From NCBI GenBank assembly GCA_002085155.1, contig NASX01000005.1:105684-169683 (forward strand): a stretch of 64,000 nucleotides of DNA, given 5' to 3'. Of this stretch, positions 1-7,193 are shown in pieces. A program made the translations under genes and the position numbers. Numbering within the stretch: position 1 is the stretch's first letter; each line of letters begins with the position of its first letter. The notes beneath the pieces were generated by a model. The model was not told the origin of the DNA and did no database searches. It saw nothing but the letters and a program-made list of their open reading frames with translations. Source of the stretch: Sorangiineae bacterium NIC37A_2. GTDB lineage: Bacteria; Myxococcota_A; Polyangia; Polyangiales; Polyangiaceae.

Positions 1-432
1 GGGAGCTGTATCGTGCACGAGACGTTCAGCTTGAAGCGGGTCGTCGAGCTCAAGCGGAAGCACCCGGACGCCAAGGTCGTCGCGCACCCCGAGTGTGAGG
101 AGCCGGTGCTCGACGAATCCGATTTCATCGGCTCTACGGCGGCGCTCTTGAACTTCGTTCAAAGAGACGACGCTCAGACGTACATCGTCGCGACCGAGAG
201 CGGCATCATTCATCAGATGAAGAAGGCGTGTCCGGACAAGACATTCATCGCCGGCCCGCCCGAGTCTGAGAGTTGCTCCTGCAACGAGTGCCCCTTCATG
301 CGCCTGAACACTCCGGAGAAGATCTACCTGGCGCTCCGGGACCTCACCCCGGAGCTGACCATGGATGAGGAGCTCAGGCAGCGCGCCAGCCTGCCCATCG
401 AGCGTATGCTCGAACTCAGCCAGAAGCCCTGA
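1..432 (+). CDS. nadA: quinolinate synthase NadA, C-terminal part (5' end outside window)
   Basis: Cytosolic 4Fe-4S enzyme of de novo NAD synthesis that condenses iminoaspartate with dihydroxyacetone phosphate to quinolinate. Only the last 143 codons are present and the frame is open from base 1, so the start lies upstream; the GTG at 13 is an internal Val. Seen: GSCIVHE at the window edge, which holds one cluster cysteine, and CSCNECPFM near base 270, which holds the C-terminal cluster cysteine. The C-terminus ([19 protein letters not shown]) has the normal family length, so the gene is cut only by the window. It is convergent with the pseudokinase gene. Confidence 0.93.
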   Translation, partial: GSCIVHETFSLKRVVELKRKHPDAKVVAHPECEEPVLDESDFIGSTAALLNFVQRDDAQTYIVATESGIIHQMKKACPDKTFIAGPPESESCSCNECPFMRLNTPEKIYLALRDLTPELTMDEELRQRASLPIERMLELSQKP

Positions 433-439
433 GAGCCCG

Positions 440-470
440 AGCTCGAGGCTCCCCCTTTGGACCTCGAGCT
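440..470. terminator. hairpin between convergent nadA and pseudokinase genes
   Basis: A perfect 9-bp inverted repeat, AGCTCGAGG at 440-448 and CCTCGAGCT at 462-470, has a 13-base C-rich loop. It starts 8 bases after the nadA stop and ends 20 bases from the stop of the opposing gene, the right place for a shared terminator. There is no T-run on either side, so intrinsic termination is not certain. Confidence 0.4.
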
Positions 471-490
471 GCTCGCGCGCCTCAAGCGAC

Positions 491-1690
491 TCAAGGCGTC
501 GTTTCGACGAAGGGCAGCTCCTCGCCCCGCGGCAGCGGGGACCTCTGCACCTTCATCTCCACGTCGACGATCGCAATCTGTCCTTTTTGCACCTCGATCA
601 AGCGCTCTTCCGGGGGCGCGTTCGGATGCTCGAGACGGACCAGATGTTGACCAGGAGAGACCGTGAGCAGCGCAGCAAAGGGAGTCGTGTCCTCGTAGTC
701 TCCGTCGACAAACACCCGCGCCCAAGGGCGCGCCACGACGCGAATGCGCGCCTTCTGAGAATCGGAAGCCTCGACGGGCACGCGGCTGAGCCGAATCGTC
801 TCCGATGGGCGCGAGCGCACCACGAGCCCGACCGCAAAGACAAAACACATGGCGAGCAAAGCGCCCGCTGCCCCGAAAAAGATGCGCCGTGAGCGCCGAC
901 GCGGAGCGGCAATTTCCCTGGCCTGATCCTGCTCGATCCGCTCGAGTTCCTCCTTCACGGCCAGCATGCTCTCGGGACGGTCGGCGGGGATCGGCTCGAG
1001 ACAACGCCGCACGAGGTCCAACAGACCGTTCGGCAAGAGGAATCGCGTCGCCACTTCGCGGGCGGAGATCTGGGGAGTTCCCGCGCCCCCGCTCAGGGGT
1101 TTACCTGTGAGGATGTGATAGGCGAGGGCCCCGAACAGGTAGACGTCCGAGAGCGCCGAAAAAAGGCCGCCTCGGCTCACCTCGGGGCAGAGGAGCGCGA
1201 CGCCGGTCGCCAGATCGCCGGAGACAATGGCGCGAGAGCTGTCGACAATGAAGCGAAAGCCTCGGATCTTCACCGAGCCATCGACGACACTGACGCGTTC
1301 CGCATCGAGCCCACCGTGCAAGACTCCTTGCGCGTGAGCGTAGCTGAGCGCAGAGGCGAGCTCGCGAAGCAGGGTCAGGAGCTCGCCAGGGTGCTGGCTC
1401 GAGTATTCGACAATGTCCTCGCCGCTCGTGAGCTCCATCACGACGGCGATCTCCGTCGCGCTCTCCGAAAATGAGTAAACCTGAGCGATGTTCGGGTGCT
1501 TCAGGCGGGCGTGGGCCCGGGACTCGTCCATGAGCGCTCGAGCGCGCGGCGACGAGGGAAGGAGGCCTTCCTCGAGGCGGACGAAAGCCACTCGGCGACC
1601 TAAGGGCTTCTGGATCGCCTCCCAGACGGTCCGACCGTCCCCTCGATGAAGCTCGCGGGCGAGCTCGAGTTCGAGCTGCTCAGGATTCAT
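491..1690 (-). CDS. membrane-anchored Ser/Thr pseudokinase with periplasmic PEGA domain
   Basis: 399 residues. An N-terminal Hanks-type kinase fold (about 15-255) is followed by RRRSRR, one TM helix (about 270-292) and a PEGA-type domain (about 315-380, ARVFVDGDYEDTTPF then SPGQHLVRLEHPN). The positive charges before the helix predict kinase inside and PEGA outside. The fold is recognisable from MELTSGEDIVEY, CPE in place of APE, and SDVYLFGALAYHILTGKP. The catalytic residues are gone: the VAIK lysine site reads VAFVR, the HRDLKPEN loop reads HGGLDAER (125-132) and DFG reads RGF (143-145). It is therefore predicted to bind or scaffold rather than phosphorylate. It lies 59 bases or so downstream of the FHA gene on the same strand, probably one operon. 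The family assignment is firm; the biological role is unknown. Confidence 0.85.
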   Translation of the reverse strand: MNPEQLELELARELHRGDGRTVWEAIQKPLGRRVAFVRLEEGLLPSSPRARALMDESRAHARLKHPNIAQVYSFSESATEIAVVMELTSGEDIVEYSSQHPGELLTLLRELASALSYAHAQGVLHGGLDAERVSVVDGSVKIRGFRFIVDSSRAIVSGDLATGVALLCPEVSRGGLFSALSDVYLFGALAYHILTGKPLSGGAGTPQISAREVATRFLLPNGLLDLVRRCLEPIPADRPESMLAVKEELERIEQDQAREIAAPRRRSRRIFFGAAGALLAMCFVFAVGLVVRSRPSETIRLSRVPVEASDSQKARIRVVARPWARVFVDGDYEDTTPFAALLTVSPGQHLVRLEHPNAPPEERLIEVQKGQIAIVDVEMKVQRSPLPRGEELPFVETTP

Positions 1691-1749
1691 GAAGCGCGCC
1701 CCATATCACGGACCATCGTCGCCCCTACCATAGGATCCTCTGGAGGCAT

Positions 1750-2400
1750 CTAGTTCCGGGTCATGAGCTGGTAGAGCGCGGCTCCCGCAATGCTCGTCAG
1801 TCCCAGGGCGCAGAGCGAAATGACCCAGTCGAAGGGGCGGGGGTCGCGCAGCACGACATCCCGCGCCAGAAGTTCCGCCCGCGCCCTTTGAGCCAGCTCC
1901 GCGTCGAAGGCGGGGCGCACAATCCGTTCTTCCGGGGCCTCAAGCAGAGAGTCCACCGCTTGCTTGAGCTCTTCGTCGGACACCGAGAGCGAGAGCGACT
2001 CCATCGCAGCCCGCACCGCGCGCTCGGGGATCAAGGCCGGATCCGGGAGCAGCTCGACCTCCCCTTCTGCGAAAAACGGAGGCTGGGTCCGGAGTTCGAT
2101 GACGACATGGCCGAGGTGAATCTGATCGCGATCCTGAATGACACGGGGTGCGCTCGGGCCGAGCAGGACCGGCTCCTCAGAGCCCGCCGCAAGCACCAGG
2201 GTTCCGTTTTGGCTCCCCTCGTCGGTCATGACGTAAACCTGCCCCCGCTTGCGGAGCGTCAGGTGCCGAGAGCTGACAGTCGGTTCTGCCAGGCGGACGG
2301 CACAGTCAGGATGGCGCCCAAGCTCGAGGGCACGGCCTTTAAGCACCACAGCGAGAGGCGGCTGCACGGGAGGCGTCAGGAACACGAGGGCTACGGACAC
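1750..2400 (-). CDS. FHA-domain protein with C-terminal membrane anchor
   Basis: About 216 residues from GTG at 2400; the frame extends to a TTG at 2439 and the true start is unsettled because neither has a well-spaced Shine-Dalgarno. The FHA domain shows the phosphothreonine-binding signature GRHPDC, EPTVSSRHLTL and DEGSQNGT. A central acidic helical stretch follows, then a hydrophobic segment (FDWVISLCALGLTSIAGAAL) a few residues from the end, so the protein looks tail-anchored with FHA in the cytosol. It precedes the pseudokinase gene on the same strand and is divergent from the PilZ gene. The natural reading is recognition of a phosphothreonine partner at the inner membrane; the partner is not identifiable here. 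Confidence 0.82.
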   Translation of the reverse strand: MSVALVFLTPPVQPPLAVVLKGRALELGRHPDCAVRLAEPTVSSRHLTLRKRGQVYVMTDEGSQNGTLVLAAGSEEPVLLGPSAPRVIQDRDQIHLGHVVIELRTQPPFFAEGEVELLPDPALIPERAVRAAMESLSLSVSDEELKQAVDSLLEAPEERIVRPAFDAELAQRARAELLARDVVLRDPRPFDWVISLCALGLTSIAGAALYQLMTRN

Positions 2401-2527
2401 GCCCCCTGCTCTTAACAGAGAGAAAGGAACTTGGCCCAAGTTCCGCAGATTTCGTAGCGGAAAAGAGGTTCACCCTCCGGGCCTCCCCCTGGAGCGGTCC
2501 CTCACCTCGTCAAGGACACGACTTCCC

Positions 2528-4276
2528 ATGAATGCAGCCGAAGATCGCAGGAATCCAAAGGTACAGCGCGTCGAGCTCACCACCCTCGTCGACATCTGCG
2601 AATCGGGTTCGAAGCTCCCCCCGTTCCAAGGGGAATGCTCGAACGTGAGCGGGCGCGGGATGCATCTCCGCACCAGCCACCTGCCGGAAATCGGCCAACC
2701 GTTGGTCTGTCGCTTCGAGCACGAAGGGCACGAAATCCTTGTCGAGGGACGCGTGGCTTGGCGCTCCGAAGGCACGGACGGTGGCGAGTTTGGCGTACAG
2801 TTTACGGCCGTCGACGCCGGGAGCGCCGAGGTGTTGCGGCGCCTCAGGAACGTACCGTCCAAGAGTGTCCCTTCCCTTCTCCGCAAGCCCGAAGTGCGAC
2901 TTGCAGACGAGGCCGACGATCCGGAAGACGACGATAGGGCCGTGCCGCCCCTCGCTGTGGGGGACCGCGTCAAACTGCACATCGAAGGGCTCTCGGCTCC
3001 GATGAAGGCGAGTGTCCAGGAGTCGTTCGCCCACAAGGTTCGCGTTGGCTCGAACCTCGAGTTCTTGAAGATGGGACGGGCCGTCGAAATCGAGGAGCTC
3101 GAGGACGGTGAGCGCCGAGGCGCGCGGGTCGACTCGATCAACGTCGTCGTCAACCCGACCACCTCCGTCCCGGAGCTCGTCGTGATGCTCCGCTACGATA
3201 CGGACGGAGACATCGCCTCCCCCGCCCCCGGCTACACGCAGGATCTCGACGCTGATGGCCCGGAGGAAGAAGACGAATCCGGCGACGCGCCGTGGCACCC
3301 CGCGGCTGTCGCCTTCGAAAGCCGACTCACCCATGCCCTCGGCTCAGCCTCGGAGTCCCTGAAACGCGCCGGCTCTGTCCTCTCCCACGCCAGCGCAGGC
3401 GCGCTCCGCGCAGCGCAGGGGACCGTGAACAAGCTGCGGCAAGAGCGCGCAGCGAAACCCGCAAAGCCCCGCGTCCAAAAATCTGCGCCCCCTCGGCGCA
3501 CCGCTCTGCGAGTGCGCCCGAGCAACGTGAGCGGCATCGGCGTCCGGCGGAGCCGTCCGAGCACCTCGCCGAGCTCTGATGCGCCGAGCTCAAACGCAAA
3601 ATCTCGCCGCCTCGCACCTCGGAGCTCTCTCGCTCTCGTGCTCTCGGCGGCAGCAGCCGCCTCGCTTTTCTTTCTCTGGCCGAAGAACAAAGACGTTCCG
3701 CCCGCCGCCAAGGTAGCAGCCGCGACTCCTGCGGAACCCGCCGCCGCAGCTCCCGCGCCCGCACCCGCCGCCCCGGAGACCGTGGCGGCGCCCGCTCCGA
3801 AGGTTTCCCCTGAGGGCATCGTCGCCGAGGTGCCACTGTTTGGACCGCGCGCGATCACCACAACAGAGCCCGCACGACCGGCGCCGAAAGATGAGGCACT
3901 TGCGGAGAAGCGAGCGGCCGCAGCGGAGGTGCCCGACGAGGTCTTCTCCAAAGAAGAGCCGGCGAAACCCGTGACCTTCGGGCGCGGAAAGCTGAACCTC
4001 CCGACGGTCCATCGCATTCGCCTCGACGGTCCCGGCTCAGAGCTCGTCGGCACGGTCGAGGGCAAAGGTTTCTCCGTCGTGATCCCGGGGCGCAAGGCCA
4101 TGGAAACAGGCCGCGCCATTGAAAAGCGCGACCGCCGCATCCTGCACGTCAAATCAAGTAATACGGCCGAAGGGGCGAGGATCTTCTTCGAGTTCCGCGG
4201 ACCGGTCCCCGCCTACAAGGTGCGCCTGAAGAATGACTTCGTGGAGTTTTTGATCAGCGCGCCGGAAGGAACCTAA
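2528..4276 (+). CDS. PilZ-domain protein with one TM helix and C-terminal AMIN-like domain
   Basis: 582 residues from ATG at 2528; upstream codons run into the divergent FHA gene and look non-coding. Residues 1-108 are a PilZ domain with NVSGRG (39-44) matching the D/NxSxxG part of the c-di-GMP site, but the RxxxR part is only RRNPK/KVQR, so binding is not assured. A second beta-rich module spans about 140-225. A long Ala/Pro/Ser/Arg linker leads to a TM helix (about 366-384, after KSRRLAPR), then another Ala/Pro linker and a C-terminal domain of about 95 residues (KLNLPTVHRIRLDGPGSEL onward, GRAIEKRDRRIL) resembling the AMIN fold used for peptidoglycan or secretin-associated localisation. 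Charge distribution predicts PilZ inside and AMIN outside. The stop overlaps the tsaD stop by 4 bases. Confidence 0.82.
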   Translation: MNAAEDRRNPKVQRVELTTLVDICESGSKLPPFQGECSNVSGRGMHLRTSHLPEIGQPLVCRFEHEGHEILVEGRVAWRSEGTDGGEFGVQFTAVDAGSAEVLRRLRNVPSKSVPSLLRKPEVRLADEADDPEDDDRAVPPLAVGDRVKLHIEGLSAPMKASVQESFAHKVRVGSNLEFLKMGRAVEIEELEDGERRGARVDSINVVVNPTTSVPELVVMLRYDTDGDIASPAPGYTQDLDADGPEEEDESGDAPWHPAAVAFESRLTHALGSASESLKRAGSVLSHASAGALRAAQGTVNKLRQERAAKPAKPRVQKSAPPRRTALRVRPSNVSGIGVRRSRPSTSPSSDAPSSNAKSRRLAPRSSLALVLSAAAAASLFFLWPKNKDVPPAAKVAAATPAEPAAAAPAPAPAAPETVAAPAPKVSPEGIVAEVPLFGPRAITTTEPARPAPKDEALAEKRAAAAEVPDEVFSKEEPAKPVTFGRGKLNLPTVHRIRLDGPGSELVGTVEGKGFSVVIPGRKAMETGRAIEKRDRRILHVKSSNTAEGARIFFEFRGPVPAYKVRLKNDFVEFLISAPEGT

Positions 4277-5340
4277 GGGCCTTCCGGGCGGGGCCCCGCG
4301 CCCTTGCGCGTCACAGTGACGAGCCGCGTGCGCGGCGACATCGTGAGGTTTCCTCGATCGTCGCGCCCCGCCGCGAGCGAAAAAGAGCCAGCGTAGGCGA
4401 TCATCGCCGCGTTGTCGGTGGCAGCGCGGCGACTCGGAAGCACGAGCTCATAGTCGGGCGCTGGGAAAAACTCCGCCGCACGGCGCCGAAGCTCACTGTT
4501 GGCCGCCACACCACCGGCGAGCACCACACGAGAGATCCCGCGCAACTCGGCGGCCGCTCGCGTCTTCTTCAAGAGCGACTCGACGACACGCCTTTGAAAG
4601 GCAGCGCACAGATCGCGCAGGGTCTGGTCATTTTGGGGTCGGCCATTTTCGCTCACCCAGCGCATCACGTTCGTCTTCAAGCCAGAGAAGCTCAGGTCGA
4701 GCTGGGCTTTGTCGGCCATTGGAGCCGCGAGGAAGATCCGATCTGGATCGCCTTGCTGCGCTAGGCGATCGATAACAGGACCCCCCGGATAGCCGAGTCC
4801 GAGCAGCTTCGCGACCTTATCGTAGGCCTCGCCTGCCGCGTCGTCCCGCGTCCCGCCGTGCTGATGCATCTGTTCCGGCTCGGGACCGAGCACCTCGTAG
4901 ACACCCGTGTGTCCGCCGCTCGCGAGCAATCCGATGAAAGGAAACGAAAGCGGGGGCGGGGGCGCCTCGGTGGGAAATGCCAGAAATCCAGCGAGCAGGT
5001 GACCGGCGAGATGATCCACGCCGACGAGAGGTCGATCGAGCGCAAAGGCGAGCGAACTTCCGAAGTTCATGCCCATGAGCAGCGCGCCAGAGAGCCCCGG
5101 CTGGCATGTCACCGCAAAGGCGTCGATGTCGTGCAGCGTGACGTTTGCTTGGGCCAGCGCGGCTTCCACGACCGGACGCAGGTGGACGAGATGGTCCCGC
5201 GCCGCGAGCTCCGGAACTACACCGCCATACTCCGCGTGCACCGCGATCTGGCTGTGGACGACATCGGAGAGAACCTGATTTCCCCGAACGACCGCGGCCG
5301 CAGTCTCGTCACAGGAGGATTCAATACCCAGGACCAGCAC
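4273..5340 (-). CDS. tsaD: tRNA N6-adenosine threonylcarbamoyltransferase TsaD
   Basis: 355 residues, normal for TsaD (YgjD/Gcp). With TsaB and TsaE it transfers the threonylcarbamoyl group from the TC-AMP intermediate to A37 of ANN-reading tRNAs. Seen: LGIESSCDETAAAVV at the N-terminus, HAEYGGVVPELAARDH, the metal-ligand pair H110 and H114 in VDHLAGHLLA, GGHTGVYEV, and VVLAGGVAANSELRRR followed by TDNAAMIAYAG. The start is GTG at 5340. No TsaB or TsaE gene is adjacent. It converges on the PilZ gene, the two stop codons sharing CTAA. Confidence 0.96.
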   Translation of the reverse strand: MLVLGIESSCDETAAAVVRGNQVLSDVVHSQIAVHAEYGGVVPELAARDHLVHLRPVVEAALAQANVTLHDIDAFAVTCQPGLSGALLMGMNFGSSLAFALDRPLVGVDHLAGHLLAGFLAFPTEAPPPPLSFPFIGLLASGGHTGVYEVLGPEPEQMHQHGGTRDDAAGEAYDKVAKLLGLGYPGGPVIDRLAQQGDPDRIFLAAPMADKAQLDLSFSGLKTNVMRWVSENGRPQNDQTLRDLCAAFQRRVVESLLKKTRAAAELRGISRVVLAGGVAANSELRRRAAEFFPAPDYELVLPSRRAATDNAAMIAYAGSFSLAAGRDDRGNLTMSPRTRLVTVTRKGAGPRPEGP

Positions 5341-5531
5341 CGGGCGCTGTCTAGCGCGGGCCCACCCCTCGTGCCCAGCTGACGCACCCGGAGCGCGTTT
5401 TTCGGGCTCCCTCTTTCCGTTCGCAGGGTAACCCTGGGGGCGCCGCGCGCCGAGACTTTTTTGAGTTCCTAGGCAGCGACGTGAAAAGCCGGCTACTATA
5501 TCTTGCTCCTCTCTCCCCCCATTTTCGCCAA

Positions 5532-7160
5532 ATGCCGCCCAAGATCGCGCTCGTCCAACCCTCCACGAAATCCATCGCCGCCGACCTGCTCATCGTGCCG
5601 GTCCAGCCGAAAGGAAAGGGAGGGCCTCTCGCGTTCCCCCAAGCCCTCGCCGAGCTCGACGACACATTTGGCGGCGAACTCCTCAAGTATCTCGAGAAGC
5701 AACGCTTCACCGGGGAGCGCAATAACACTCTGCTTATTCCGAGCCTCGGTCGCTCCGTTTACTCGTCCGTGCTCGTCACGGGGCTCGGCGGAGAAGCTGA
5801 GCTCACCGGCGCTCAGATCGCCGAGAGCATCGCCATCGCCGTTCGCCAAGCGCTCTCCGTTCGCCCACAGCATGTGCTGGTCGATGCGCGCGCTCTCGCA
5901 GATCTCGACGCACAGAGCGGCGTATATGGCTCTGGCGCGCTCGGCGCGGTAGCTCTCGGAGCCCGACTCGGCTCCTACCAATTCACCAAGTACTACGGCG
6001 AGAAGCAAAAGAAGAACGTCACCCTGGAGCGCGTGAGCGTGCTCGGACCGAAGTCGGCAAGCGCTGACTTCGAGCGCGGCCTCTCGATCGCCGAAGGTGT
6101 CTGTCTGGCGCGGGATTTGGTCAACGAGCCGCCCAATGAACTGTATCCGGAGACCTTCGCCGAGCGCGCCCGCCAGATCGCAAAGTCGAAGGGCCTCAAA
6201 GCGACCATCCTCGACGAAAAAGCGATGAAGGCCGCGGGCATGAACCTCCATTTGGCGGTCGGCCGGGGCAGCCGCAAGAGCCCGCGCTTCGTTCACCTCA
6301 CCTTCACGCCCAAGAACCCGAAGGGCAGCGTCGCCTTCGTCGGCAAAGGCATCACGTTTGACTCAGGCGGCCTCTGCATCAAGCCCATGCAGGGCATGGC
6401 TGACATGAAGAGCGACATGGCCGGCGGCGCCGCGGTTCTCGGTATGATGAGTGTGATCGCCGATCTCGCTCCGTCCTTGACGGTGCACGGCATCATCGGC
6501 CTCGCTGAGAACATGCCCGACGGCGACGCCTATCGCCCGGCGGATGTGATCTTTTCCCTCTCCGGCAAGGGAGTTGAAATCATCAACACCGACGCGGAGG
6601 GACGTTTGGTCCTCGCCGACGCGCTCACCTACGCAGCCCGTTTGAACCCTGACTTCATGGTGGACGCCGCCACGCTCACCGGCGCTACGCTGATCTCGCT
6701 CGGCCCCCCCTACTCGGCCTTCTTCACGGGCAACGAAGCGCTCGCCCAGGCTATGACCGAAAGCGCGAAGCGCGCTGGCGAGAGTTTCTGGCGCATGCCG
6801 CTCATCGAAGAGCTCGCCGCGGAGCTGAAGAGCGACATCACCGATCTTCAGCACACCGGACAGCGTTACGGCGGCGCGATCAGCGCAGCCCTGTTCCTGA
6901 GGGAGTTCACCGAAGGCCGCCCCTGGATCCACGCGGACGTGCCTGGCCCGACCTTCCGCGACCGCGCGAGCGGGCTCCACCCCAAGGGTGGAACGGGCCA
7001 TGCCGTCCTGACCTTCCTCGAGCTCATCCACAAGCACGCTTCTGAGCCTATCGTCGCTCCCAGCACGGCGTCCTCCGAACCCCACAAGAGCGCCCCCAAG
7101 AAGCGCGGAGCTCCTGCCGCAAAAAGCGGGAAGGCCGGCCAGCGCCGCCCTCGAGCCTGA
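5532..7160 (+). CDS. pepA: leucyl aminopeptidase, M17 family
   Basis: 542 residues from ATG at 5532; an in-frame GTG at 5481 would add 17 residues with no family counterpart. M17 aminopeptidases are cytosolic hexamers with two metal ions that remove N-terminal residues from peptides. Seen: N-terminal macro-like domain (AADLLIVPVQP), RDLVNEPPNELYPETFA linker, then the catalytic block GKGITFDSGGLCIKP with the Lys and Asp ligands, MKSDMAGGAAVLG, and NTDAEGRLVLADALTYA. A Lys/Ala-rich tail of about 35 residues (KSAPKKRGAPAAKSG) extends past the usual end. It faces the TPR/HEAT gene, 33 bases apart, with no clear terminator. Confidence 0.95.
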   Translation: MPPKIALVQPSTKSIAADLLIVPVQPKGKGGPLAFPQALAELDDTFGGELLKYLEKQRFTGERNNTLLIPSLGRSVYSSVLVTGLGGEAELTGAQIAESIAIAVRQALSVRPQHVLVDARALADLDAQSGVYGSGALGAVALGARLGSYQFTKYYGEKQKKNVTLERVSVLGPKSASADFERGLSIAEGVCLARDLVNEPPNELYPETFAERARQIAKSKGLKATILDEKAMKAAGMNLHLAVGRGSRKSPRFVHLTFTPKNPKGSVAFVGKGITFDSGGLCIKPMQGMADMKSDMAGGAAVLGMMSVIADLAPSLTVHGIIGLAENMPDGDAYRPADVIFSLSGKGVEIINTDAEGRLVLADALTYAARLNPDFMVDAATLTGATLISLGPPYSAFFTGNEALAQAMTESAKRAGESFWRMPLIEELAAELKSDITDLQHTGQRYGGAISAALFLREFTEGRPWIHADVPGPTFRDRASGLHPKGGTGHAVLTFLELIHKHASEPIVAPSTASSEPHKSAPKKRGAPAAKSGKAGQRRPRA

Positions 7161-7193
7161 AACAACCTGAAGCCGCACCGACAGCGCCCCTGC

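Noticed and set aside
13..432. GTG at 13 as a complete small gene
   Set aside because: The frame continues upstream to base 1 with conserved NadA residues GSCI, so the gene is cut by the window edge.
2249..2527. 93 extra N-terminal codons for the PilZ protein
   Set aside because: They overlap the coding part of the divergent FHA gene, are Arg/Thr/Ser-rich and lack a domain; ATG at 2528 begins the PilZ fold.
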